A stretch of 64,000 nucleotides of DNA from Taishania sp965247975 (lineage in GTDB: Bacteria > Bacteroidota > Bacteroidia > Flavobacteriales_D > Crocinitomicaceae): positions 3,348,001 to 3,412,000 of the forward strand of contig OZ252050.1 in NCBI GenBank assembly GCA_965247975.1, given 5' to 3'. The notes beneath the pieces were generated by a model. It was not told where the DNA came from. It was given only the letters and a program-made list of their open reading frames with translations, and did no database searches. A program made the translations under genes and the position numbers. Of the stretch, positions 26,282 through 34,786 are shown in pieces (within the stretch, counting starts at the first letter, position 1; every line of letters starts with the position of its first letter).

Positions 26282-27664
26282 ATGAATAACCACATTGCTT
26301 ATTTCAAATCACTTTTAAGCGACAATGCATTCGTTGATTCAGAATCGTTGCAAAAATATAGCCACGACGAAACGGAAGATATTTCTGTACTACCAGGTGT
26401 TGTGCTAAAACCAACAACCGCGGAAGAAGTCAGTGCTATTTTATCGTATTGTCATGCAAACAAAATTCCGGTTACTCCTTCGGGTGCTCGAACAGGGCTG
26501 AGCGGTGGAGCAATTCCTACGCTGAATGGAGTTGCCCTTTCCATGGAGAAGTTTAATCGCATTTTGTCTATCGATGAAAAAAATCATCAAGTGATTACCG
26601 AGCCAGGAGTGATCACGCAAGAATTGCAAGATGCTGTTAAAGAAAAAGGGTTGTTTTATCCACCCGATCCAGCGAGTAAAGGAAGTTGTTTTATCGGTGG
26701 AAATGTTTCAGAAAACTCCGGTGGACCAAAAGCGGTAAAATATGGCGTGACGAAAGATTATGTGCTGAACTTAGAAGTTGTTTTGCCTACCGGCGAAATC
26801 ATTTGGACAGGCGCCAACGTACTTAAAAATGCAACGGGTTATAACTTGACACAACTCCTCGTTGGTTCGGAAGGAACGCTTGGAATCATCACGAAAATTG
26901 TATTGCGTTTGATTCCACATCCAACGACAGACATGTTGATGCTGGTGCCTTTTCGGAGCGCTGAACAAGCGTGCGAAGCTGTGGCCGCCATTTTTAGAGC
27001 TGGAATCACACCGAGCGGAATGGAATTTATGGAGCGAGATGCATTACTCTGGACACAAGAATTCACAAAGGATTTTAGCATCGCTGTAGCCGACGATCAT
27101 GCAGCACATTTGCTGATTGAAGTGGATGGTTTTAACGCTGATGTCTTGATGCAAGACTGCGAAAAAATCATGGAGGTACTTGAGGCTTTTGACACAGATG
27201 AAATTCTGTTTGCTGAATCACAAGCTCAAAAAGATACACTTTGGTCGCTCCGAAGAAAAGTGGGGGAAGCGGTGAAAACACAATCCATTTACAAAGAGGA
27301 AGACACGGTTGTGCCACGTTATGAACTTCCGAATTTACTTCGAACGGTTAAAACCATTGGTGCAAACTACGGATTCAAATCGGTTTGTTACGGTCACGCA
27401 GGCGATGGAAATTTGCACATAAACATTATCAAAGGTGATTTGAGTGATGAACAATGGAACAACGAATTGACAATTGCAATTCGAGAATTATTTGGCGAAG
27501 TTGTAAAAATGGGCGGAACAATCTCAGGAGAGCATGGCATTGGACTCGTTCAAAAACAATACATGGACATTGCTTTTCCAGAAATTGGTCTCGAAATCAT
27601 GCGCGGAATTAAAAACGTTTTTGATCCTCATGGCATTTTAAACAAAGGAAAGATCTTTGATTGA
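26282..27664 (+). CDS. FAD-linked oxidase (GlcD/D-lactate dehydrogenase type)
   Basis: A 460-residue flavoprotein of the glycolate oxidase subunit D family. The N-terminal FAD-binding domain (about 35-215) shows VTPSGARTGLSGGAIP (pyrophosphate-binding), NVSENSGGPKAVKYG and LLVGSEGTLGIITK; the C-terminal domain carries GHAGDGNLHINI and SGEHGIGLVQK. It oxidises a 2-hydroxy acid such as glycolate or D-lactate; which one is not readable. Its TGA overlaps the ATG of the glycosyltransferase by 1 nt. Confidence 0.9.
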   Translation: MNNHIAYFKSLLSDNAFVDSESLQKYSHDETEDISVLPGVVLKPTTAEEVSAILSYCHANKIPVTPSGARTGLSGGAIPTLNGVALSMEKFNRILSIDEKNHQVITEPGVITQELQDAVKEKGLFYPPDPASKGSCFIGGNVSENSGGPKAVKYGVTKDYVLNLEVVLPTGEIIWTGANVLKNATGYNLTQLLVGSEGTLGIITKIVLRLIPHPTTDMLMLVPFRSAEQACEAVAAIFRAGITPSGMEFMERDALLWTQEFTKDFSIAVADDHAAHLLIEVDGFNADVLMQDCEKIMEVLEAFDTDEILFAESQAQKDTLWSLRRKVGEAVKTQSIYKEEDTVVPRYELPNLLRTVKTIGANYGFKSVCYGHAGDGNLHINIIKGDLSDEQWNNELTIAIRELFGEVVKMGGTISGEHGIGLVQKQYMDIAFPEIGLEIMRGIKNVFDPHGILNKGKIFD

Positions 27665-28647
27665 TGCCAAAAATTTCAATCATCATGCCCATGCGAAATG
27701 CCGAAAAATGGGTTTCGCAAACAATTCTGAGTATTCAAAATCAAACGTTTAAAGATTGGGAACTTATCATTGTGGATGATTTTTCTGTCGACCGATCATG
27801 TGAAATAGTGAAATCTTTCGTGGATAAAGATGAGCGAATTAATTTGAAAATCAATCGCATGAAAGGAATCATACCTGCGCTACAACTCGGATATTCATAC
27901 TGTTCAGGTATGTACCTCACGCGCATGGATGCTGATGACTTGATGCCCGTAACTCGGTTGGAACTTATGCTAAATGTCATTCTCAGCTCACCACCGAAAA
28001 CGATTGTCACCGGAAAGGTTGCCTATTTTTCTGATGGTGAAATTTCTGAAGGTTACAAAAAATATGAAGACTGGTTGAATGAACGCATAGATAAAAACGA
28101 TCATTTCCAACATGTTTTCCGAGAATGTGTTATTGCCTCACCCAATTGGTTAATTGAAAATAATGACAGTTTTTGTCATGACATTTTTTGTCATTTACAT
28201 TATCCGGAAGATTACGATTTGGTTTTTCGATGGTTTGCAGCAGGAAACACGATCCATTCCATTCCTGAGACAACCTTGTTGTGGCGTGAACATCCTGAAC
28301 GAACTTCAAGAAATTCAAAAATATATGATCAAGCATCCTTCTTTGAGTTGAAAGTGAATTGGTTTATAAAACTATTCCCAAACATTAAATCCGTTGGGAT
28401 TGTAGGAATGGGACAAAAAGGGAAGTTACTGGCAAAACTTTTCCGAGCAAAAAACTATCCATTTCAATTGTATGATTTAGAACCAAACAAATTTGTTGGG
28501 TTGATTGAAGGACAAAAAGTAAAAGATTCTACTGAAATGAATGGCGAAATTCTCTTGATTGCTCGATACCCCGAAAATTTGAAAGAAATTCAAAATTATA
28601 TTGAATCGTTTGGGTATGAAATTGGTAAAAATGCATTTTGGGTCTAG
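27664..28647 (+). CDS. GT2 glycosyltransferase with C-terminal Rossmann-like domain
   Basis: A 327-residue GT-A fold glycosyltransferase. The N-terminal domain (about 1-230) has ISIIMPMRNAEKWV, the nucleotide-sugar motif VDDFS and the metal-binding DADD near residue 97. The C-terminal 90 residues form a separate Rossmann-like domain with GIVGMGQKGK and a conserved YPENLKEIQNY stretch. I chose the ATG at 27664 (TGATG overlap with the previous stop), not the in-frame TTG just before it. A decayed second copy of the C-terminal domain lies at 30677-30921, on the far side of the next gene. Confidence 0.87.
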   Translation: MPKISIIMPMRNAEKWVSQTILSIQNQTFKDWELIIVDDFSVDRSCEIVKSFVDKDERINLKINRMKGIIPALQLGYSYCSGMYLTRMDADDLMPVTRLELMLNVILSSPPKTIVTGKVAYFSDGEISEGYKKYEDWLNERIDKNDHFQHVFRECVIASPNWLIENNDSFCHDIFCHLHYPEDYDLVFRWFAAGNTIHSIPETTLLWREHPERTSRNSKIYDQASFFELKVNWFIKLFPNIKSVGIVGMGQKGKLLAKLFRAKNYPFQLYDLEPNKFVGLIEGQKVKDSTEMNGEILLIARYPENLKEIQNYIESFGYEIGKNAFWV

Positions 28648-28831
28648 CTGGAAATACAAAAACGAAATGTTAAAAATCCTTGTTATAATTAAAATTTCTA
28701 ATCATTACAGAATTGTAGTAACCAATTTGCAGCTTGTCATTTAATCCACATCATTTGAGCAAGTCAAACTCAAGCCAAATAGCTGACCCTTAAAATAATA
28801 GTTTTTATTTTTTTTCCTCACGCAACTTTCT

Positions 28832-28839
28832 TATTTTTG
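28832..28839 (+). promoter_or_regulatory. -7 box upstream of the 28917 gene
   Basis: TATTTTTG, 77 nt before the ATG, in an otherwise featureless 269-bp AT-rich gap. -33 is only a T run. Confidence 0.35.
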
Positions 28840-28916
28840 AATTGTAATACTTCTGACAAGTTTTTAGTTTCTTATAACACAGAACCTATTATTACATTAT
28901 TAGTTTTAAAATAATT

Positions 28917-30617
28917 ATGAGAAAATTTTTACTTTTATTGGCAGTAGTGCTGTCTTATGCTTCGTTTGGACAGGTGATATCGGTATATCTCAACTCCTCA
29001 CAACCAATAATTACTCAGTGTCAAAATCAATTGCCACTTCTCATAGGGACAGGTAACACCGCAGATCTGATAACTGTTTCAATAAATTGGGGTGATGGCT
29101 CGCCAATTGAAGACACAATTTTCGCATCTACTCCAGGACAGTACTATTTTTTATATTTCCCTCACCAATATACCACAACCGGTGCACATTTAGCGACTTA
29201 CACCGTTAACAGTCAGGTTCTAGGGGCCGATTTCGTTTCGAATGAGTCAGTAGACTTTGTTTCGACAAGTTCAACTTTTTGCGGTTACGTTTTGTCCACT
29301 GGCATTTTTCAGCAAAATCCTAACATCACTTATTCAGGTGTGCCTTTGGATTTTATTGGTGATGATGGCACGATCACAACTATTTTACCTTTGGCAGGCT
29401 CATTCTCGTACTCTGGTCTTGACGTGACCAATGCTCCATATCTTGTAAACGTCAATCCTGATTGGTTGTTGAACAACGAATTATCTCAAGTCTCTGAGGC
29501 CGATACCATTATAGGGTTTCTGCCAACTGGACGAGGCTACACTGATACGAGTTGGATAGAATTAGAAGTCGAATGTCTAGTCGCAAGCCTGAATCCTAAT
29601 GTTGACATCTCTTACGGATGGGCATTTGGCGTGGCACCACTCCAAACTGGTGTATTAAGTGTAAGTTTTTGTAACATCGCGTGTCAAAATGCTACAAATG
29701 CTGAAGTTGAGATTTCAGTGCCAAATTTCTTCATTCCTGACATCACAGGATTATCTAATGCTAGTTTTATTTCGAACGAAATTAACTTTGATCTTTTAAA
29801 CCTTTCGGACTGCCAATTAGTTCAAATCCCTTTTACCTTCTCTGGCTCAATACCTGCTGGGACTCAAATTTGCTTTCCAGTTTCAATTAGTGCCATTGGC
29901 GACACTGATTTATCGAACAATATAGACACTATTTGCGGCATAATTCTAAACTCTTATGATCCGAATGATAAGCAAGTAAACCAGCCTTCTATTATTAGCC
30001 CAGATGTGCAAGAAACATTTGTATATCAGGTTCGATTCCAAAATGATGGAAATTTTCCAGCTGTCAACGTGCTCATTCGAGATACTCTTAGCACAAATTT
30101 GGATATTTCCACTTTTACACTTTTGGAAAGTAGTCATTCTGTTTCTGCTAGTGTAAATCCTATGACAAGAGAAGTGACATTTTCATTCAATGCCATTTGG
30201 TTAGAAGAGAGTGGTTTTGATTTAGCAGCGTCGCAAGGTTATGTTGTTTACGAAATCAAGGAAGCTAATGGTTTGGGTGTTGGCGATCAAATCGAGAATA
30301 CTGCTCACATCTTCTTCGATTTGAATCCGGCGATAATCACCAACACTACAATAAATACGAACGAATATGAAGCCTCCATTGACAAGATGGGCAAAACGGG
30401 CATATCAATTTACCCTAACCCCGCATCAACTGATATTAACTTCTTAGGAGAAAAGGTTCTTAGCGTGGTGGTTTATGATCTAACTGGCAAACAAATGTTT
30501 TCAAAAAATATCATAAATAATTCCCTTTCTCTGAATTCTTTATCTAATGGTGTCTATTTTATGGAAATGGAAACTCAACATGGAGTTCATACTCAAAAAA
30601 TTTCGGTAAACCGATAA
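28917..30617 (+). CDS. T9SS cargo with DUF7619-like region
   Basis: A 566-residue secreted protein: signal peptide (1-18, ending ASFGQ), a beta-rich N-terminal half that includes a PKD-like WGDGSP segment, a DUF7619-like module (about 345-475) with SYDPNDKQV and YQVRFQNDGNFPAVNVLIRDTL, and a T9SS type A sorting domain (about 490-566, starting ISIYPNPASTDINF). It is a likely cell-surface or released protein. A strong terminator follows. It is flanked on the left by the glycosyltransferase gene and on the right by a duplicate of that gene's 3' end, suggesting that it arrived by insertion. Confidence 0.85.
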   Translation: MRKFLLLLAVVLSYASFGQVISVYLNSSQPIITQCQNQLPLLIGTGNTADLITVSINWGDGSPIEDTIFASTPGQYYFLYFPHQYTTTGAHLATYTVNSQVLGADFVSNESVDFVSTSSTFCGYVLSTGIFQQNPNITYSGVPLDFIGDDGTITTILPLAGSFSYSGLDVTNAPYLVNVNPDWLLNNELSQVSEADTIIGFLPTGRGYTDTSWIELEVECLVASLNPNVDISYGWAFGVAPLQTGVLSVSFCNIACQNATNAEVEISVPNFFIPDITGLSNASFISNEINFDLLNLSDCQLVQIPFTFSGSIPAGTQICFPVSISAIGDTDLSNNIDTICGIILNSYDPNDKQVNQPSIISPDVQETFVYQVRFQNDGNFPAVNVLIRDTLSTNLDISTFTLLESSHSVSASVNPMTREVTFSFNAIWLEESGFDLAASQGYVVYEIKEANGLGVGDQIENTAHIFFDLNPAIITNTTINTNEYEASIDKMGKTGISIYPNPASTDINFLGEKVLSVVVYDLTGKQMFSKNIINNSLSLNSLSNGVYFMEMETQHGVHTQKISVNR

Positions 30618-30642
30618 TTAATTCAACTTTATCACAGAAAAA

Positions 30643-30669
30643 GGCTACTTAATTTAAGTAGCTTTTTTT
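30643..30669 (+). terminator. Intrinsic terminator of the 28917 gene
   Basis: GCTACTT (30644-30650) pairs with AAGTAGC (30656-30662), followed by seven T. It begins 26 nt after the stop codon and directly precedes the pseudogene fragment. Confidence 0.85.
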
Positions 30670-30676
30670 GTAAACA

Positions 30677-30921
30677 CCGTTGGAATTGTAGGAATGGGAC
30701 AAAAAGGTAAACTTATTTAGCAAAGCTCAATTTCCATTTCAATTTTACGATTTAGAACCAAACAAGTTTGTTGCGCTAATTGAAAGACAAAAAGTAAAAG
30801 ATTCTAGTGAAATGAATGATGAAATTCTCTTGATTGCTCGATACCCTGAAAATTTACAAGAGATTCAAATTATATTGAATCGTTTGGGTATGAAATTGGC
30901 AAAAATGCGTTTTGGGTTTAG
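30677..30921 (+). pseudogene. Decayed copy of the glycosyltransferase C-terminal domain
   Basis: This 245-bp segment is a degraded copy of 28391-28647, the Rossmann-like domain of the GT2 gene. It begins with CCGTTGGAATTGTAGG and ends at the equivalent of the GT2 stop codon. Beyond an indel-rich stretch at about 30708-30735, which contains an in-frame stop, the two copies are about 90% identical by eye. It has no start codon of its own and contains several frameshifts. It begins directly after the terminator of the T9SS cargo gene. Confidence 0.9.
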
Positions 30922-30969
30922 AACTAGCTTCGTTTGAAGTGTCTTTTGAATGAAATTGGGAAATCATTT

Positions 30970-31881
30970 TTATTCCACTGGTATCTGCTCATTTTTTTGT
31001 TTCACTCCTTTCTCAAACGTAAAATCAATGCGGCCTAACTGCAAACCTGCCCAACCGACTTGGTTGATTAAAACCGTTTCGCCATCCAAGTTTTTTTCCT
31101 CCGTTGGTTTTTCTAAAAAGGTATGTGTGTGTCCCCCGATGATGAGGTGAATGTTTCTGGTTTTTGAAGCCAAAACACGGTCTGAAACTCTTGAGTCAGC
31201 ATATTCATAACCTAGATGAGAAAGGCAAATAACCAAATCACAACCTGCTTTTTTCAAGGATGCTGCATGTTCGTTTGCAATGGAAATTGGGTCGTGGTAT
31301 TGTGTTTTTTCAAATTTTGAATCAGGTACAAGTCCCTTTAATTCAACGCCAACGCCAAATAATCCAATCTTCAATTTTCCTTTCTGGATAATTTTGGTGG
31401 TTTGGGTTTCATTCTTTAGAATTGTATCCGAAAAATCATAATTGGCACACAAAAATGGAAAGTTAACAAATTCTTTTGCCCGTAAAAAACCATCTAGACC
31501 GATATCAAAATCATGATTTCCCATCGTCGCTGCTTCGTAACCGAGCTGTGTCATCAGTTTCATTTCCAACACTCCTTTGTATTTATTGAAATACGGAGTT
31601 CCTTGAAAAATGTCTCCCGCATCAATTAGCAAAACATGCTCTTCTTCATTTCGAATTTCTTGAATCAATTCAAAGCGACGTTCAACACCACCTTGACCTG
31701 GATATTTTGCATGATTTTTTGGAAATGGATCAATGTTGGAATGTGTATCGTTGGTGTGAAGAATGGTAATTCTTAGTGGTTTTTTTCCAGAAATGAGATT
31801 TGACTGTGCAAAAATACTTGGAGCAAGAATTACTCCTCCAGATACTGCAAATGCGCTTTTTATAAATTCACTTCTTTTCAT
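30970..31881 (-). CDS. 5'-nucleotidase/metallophosphoesterase, N-terminal part
   Basis: A 303-residue calcineurin-like phosphoesterase of the 5'-nucleotidase/UshA type: twin-arginine-like signal (MKRSEFIKSAFAVSGG), LHTNDTHSNIDPF near residue 36, GDIFQGTP, the GNHDFD motif, and GGHTHTFLE, all metal-coordinating. It lacks the C-terminal nucleotide-binding domain, which is encoded as a separate gene 7 nt upstream in the transcript (31889-32593). It probably removes phosphate from nucleotides outside the cytoplasm and forms a functional enzyme with that partner. It is the last gene of the operon. Confidence 0.88.
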   Translation of the reverse strand: MKRSEFIKSAFAVSGGVILAPSIFAQSNLISGKKPLRITILHTNDTHSNIDPFPKNHAKYPGQGGVERRFELIQEIRNEEEHVLLIDAGDIFQGTPYFNKYKGVLEMKLMTQLGYEAATMGNHDFDIGLDGFLRAKEFVNFPFLCANYDFSDTILKNETQTTKIIQKGKLKIGLFGVGVELKGLVPDSKFEKTQYHDPISIANEHAASLKKAGCDLVICLSHLGYEYADSRVSDRVLASKTRNIHLIIGGHTHTFLEKPTEEKNLDGETVLINQVGWAGLQLGRIDFTFEKGVKQKNEQIPVE

Positions 31882-31888
31882 ACAACTG

Positions 31889-32593
31889 CTAATTTCCCAT
31901 TCTGTTTTCGGTCACGTTGTTCAATGTTCCTTGAATTTGAGCTTCTTCAAGCAATGCATCACGGAGCAATTTTCCAGTAAATGTTACTTCCAAATTTTCT
32001 TTGAAAAAAGTCATTTTGTCGCCTCCATTGAATAAATAATCCGAAGTGATGATGACAAATTCTTTAGTTTCTGCGGTCAAGCCGTTGATTTCCAATTTAC
32101 CATTTACCATTCGAGTATTTGCGATTGGTTCTCCCCCACTATTTTTAAGGTACGCCTCGATTTTTGGAATGGAACTAACAGGCATTTTTACCCAAACTAA
32201 TTCATTATCAAAAGGCATAATTTTAAAGATATCGGCTCGCGTGATGTCTCCTTGATTTAATGTTGCACGAATTCCACCTGTGTTCAACAAACAAATGATA
32301 GGTATCGCCATACGAACGGTTTTAGTTTGAGATACAAATGCCGCATCCGCAACCCAATTGTTCAAGTTGCCACAAGGACGCTCGACAATAAAATCTACAT
32401 CGGCATGCGCTATGACTTCATTCATTTCTACTTGCATAGAATCTCTGTAAGGATTTATCATTGCATCGATGTTTGAATTTTCTTTTGTTTCGCCTTCAAC
32501 TTTAATGTTCGTTCCATCTATTGAAGATACAGAAACAGAAGAGCAGGCCAATAGACCTGCTCCTAAGATGACATATATGAATGATTTGATCAT
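31889..32593 (-). CDS. 5'-nucleotidase C-terminal domain lipoprotein
   Basis: A 234-residue lipoprotein (lipobox LLACSS) carrying a 5'-nucleotidase C-terminal domain (about residues 55-215; LNTGGIRATLNQGDITRADIFKIMPF is the diagnostic segment). It contributes substrate binding to the metallophosphoesterase encoded 7 nt downstream. Each has its own signal sequence, so this is a stable two-gene arrangement and not a frameshift. It starts 1 nt after the stop of the endonuclease gene. Confidence 0.87.
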   Translation of the reverse strand: MIKSFIYVILGAGLLACSSVSVSSIDGTNIKVEGETKENSNIDAMINPYRDSMQVEMNEVIAHADVDFIVERPCGNLNNWVADAAFVSQTKTVRMAIPIICLLNTGGIRATLNQGDITRADIFKIMPFDNELVWVKMPVSSIPKIEAYLKNSGGEPIANTRMVNGKLEINGLTAETKEFVIITSDYLFNGGDKMTFFKENLEVTFTGKLLRDALLEEAQIQGTLNNVTENRMGN

Positions 32594-32594
32594 T

Positions 32595-34760
32595 TTATTC
32601 TACAACAATTTTCTTCAAAATCGTTCCTTGACTAGTTAATAGCTGAACAAAATACGTTCCTGTATTCAAGGTAGAAATATCCAATTTTAAAGATAATGTA
32701 TTCAAATCTCCTCTTTTTTCAATAGGTCTTCCTTGAACATCCATCAATTCGTATTCCATGATAGAATTTCCAACTGTTTGAATGAATAATTCATTTTTTG
32801 CAGGAACTGGGAAAATCATCACTGAATTTTCAAGTGCTTCATTCAAATCCAAATTACATCCTTGTGCATGATAAGTCATGGTTACAAAGTCAATAAAACA
32901 AGCATAATTCGGATTGTCAACGAATGGGTTTCTATTTCCTTGAAGCGAATCTAAATAATCATTTCTTGCAATTTCGTAATCATCCGGTAAATCTTGAAGA
33001 TTCCATTGTTTGATTACATTTTGATCCTGACCATAAGGAATTGTTGAGCTGATGTTAGTTGGGAATCCCCATAAATTTCCACTCACACCAGTATAACAGA
33101 TAGATTCATACATCATTGCTCTAGCTGAATTTCCTTTGTGCGCATCACGTGGCTCAAAAACCATTTTACCATCTGCATTTTGACCAAATTTACAATCAAG
33201 GTATGACACAGAAGTTGTAACTACTTCGCCCAATGGGAAATTGCTTCTTACTGCATTTGCTTCATCCTGATTTGTTGGGAATAAATGATGATAATCATTG
33301 TATTCAGGCAACGATTGAGCTGGATTTGTTGGCATCCAACTGTGAGGATATGTATGTTCCCTTGAAAAACCATTCGTAGTAAAATCAAATGGTTCGATGT
33401 AAAGTTTATTTTCACCGCTGTAAACACATGTTACAACTCTACGATTTAACGTAGTGTCGCGTGAAGCAAAATTGTTTACCATTAATACATTGTAGTTGCT
33501 GTAAAATTGCAACGTATGTGGATTTACTAAATTATGCAAATCAGTCACAAACGATGGTGCACTTGTCGAAATTCCAGCATATTCAGTAACAGGAACCATT
33601 GTAGCTGGAGTTGTTACATTATTCGCTAAAGGCGAAGAAGTTTTATAATTTCTGTATGTACTTGCTCCATTGTAAGGGAAAACAGCAAAATAATAACCTG
33701 TATTTGCAACAATGTTATTTGGTGTGAAAGATGTACCGTTAGAAGAATAAACCACTTGAGCATCACCTACAATATCACCACGTTGATAAACTGTTCCATC
33801 CACTGGAGTTCCTGTAATTGCTGATCCTTGTTTTCTTACTACTAAATAACCCTCAGCATCTGCCACTGGTGAAAAACTTGCACTAAGTCGGTATGTTTTA
33901 ACATTTGTGAAATTCATGTTTGTTGCCGATGAAGTTGGTTCTGTTGCAAAACTTCCACCAATTCCGTATAGATTAATTACATACACAGATTCATCAGAGT
34001 CATCGTTTGTGATTGTCAACACAGCAGGGCGTGTTCCAGCAACAGAAGGAGTGAAATTCACCACCAAAGATTCTGATCCAGTCGAAGCAACTGAAGCTGG
34101 TTGAACAGCAATAGTGTAATCACTAGCGGCAGCACCAGTAAGCGTAACAGAAGAAATTGTTAAAGCGTTTACCAAACCTGAATTTTCGATGGTAAATGTT
34201 GTTGGAGTCATTGTTGAAACAGGAGAAACTATTGGAAAACTTCCACCTGAAAGAATCGTTGTTGCCCCTTGTTTCACATTGATTTCTTGTTCTGGTCCAG
34301 CTGCTCCAGCAGTAATATTCACATCGTCTAATCCAATATTTCCTGATACTTTATTTGTATAAATAAAGCGAATAAAGCGTGTTGCATTTAATGGAGTATG
34401 CGTGTATTGCGTATAAGTTCCAGCTGGGGGTGCTGTATGGGTAAACAATGTTGTCCAAGCAGTTCCAAATTCAGATTCCTCCACCGTAAATGTTCCTCCT
34501 GAGAAACTATTCCCAGCAAGATAGTAAGAAACTGTACCCGCATTATTTGCATAATTCACAATTAAATAATCACCTGTGTTGTCAAATTTCATTGCGGGAG
34601 GCGTATTTCCTGAAGCACTATAAAATGCTGTGCCAGACTCTGTCCAACCTACTGGCAATGTAGTTGTTGTAAAACTCCAAGCCGTTGGAAGAACCGCTTG
34701 AGCGTTAACATTCGAAACGACAATCGCAGCGAAGATTAAAGAATTGATTATTTTTTTCAT
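32595..34760 (-). CDS. Secreted endonuclease I with T9SS sorting domain
   Basis: A 721-residue modular protein: signal peptide (1-20), a jelly-roll-like domain (about 25-150), a choice-of-anchor/HYDIN-like beta domain (about 155-265), a fibronectin-like segment (270-385), the endonuclease I (PF04231-like) catalytic region (about 390-630, FSREHTYPHSW and HHLFPTNQDEANAVRSN with the active-site His/Asn), and a T9SS type A C-terminus (NSVMIFPVPAKNELFI onward). It digests extracellular DNA or RNA. Adjacent nucleotidase and TonB genes fit a nutrient-scavenging role. Confidence 0.88.
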   Translation of the reverse strand: MKKIINSLIFAAIVVSNVNAQAVLPTAWSFTTTTLPVGWTESGTAFYSASGNTPPAMKFDNTGDYLIVNYANNAGTVSYYLAGNSFSGGTFTVEESEFGTAWTTLFTHTAPPAGTYTQYTHTPLNATRFIRFIYTNKVSGNIGLDDVNITAGAAGPEQEINVKQGATTILSGGSFPIVSPVSTMTPTTFTIENSGLVNALTISSVTLTGAAASDYTIAVQPASVASTGSESLVVNFTPSVAGTRPAVLTITNDDSDESVYVINLYGIGGSFATEPTSSATNMNFTNVKTYRLSASFSPVADAEGYLVVRKQGSAITGTPVDGTVYQRGDIVGDAQVVYSSNGTSFTPNNIVANTGYYFAVFPYNGASTYRNYKTSSPLANNVTTPATMVPVTEYAGISTSAPSFVTDLHNLVNPHTLQFYSNYNVLMVNNFASRDTTLNRRVVTCVYSGENKLYIEPFDFTTNGFSREHTYPHSWMPTNPAQSLPEYNDYHHLFPTNQDEANAVRSNFPLGEVVTTSVSYLDCKFGQNADGKMVFEPRDAHKGNSARAMMYESICYTGVSGNLWGFPTNISSTIPYGQDQNVIKQWNLQDLPDDYEIARNDYLDSLQGNRNPFVDNPNYACFIDFVTMTYHAQGCNLDLNEALENSVMIFPVPAKNELFIQTVGNSIMEYELMDVQGRPIEKRGDLNTLSLKLDISTLNTGTYFVQLLTSQGTILKKIVVE

Positions 34761-34786
34761 GTTTTATATAATTAAAATCGTTCGTA

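Noticed and set aside
30970..32593. A frameshifted single 5'-nucleotidase gene
   Set aside because: Both parts have their own start and signal sequence and are separated by a stop and a 7-nt gap, which is a known two-gene form in Bacteroidota.
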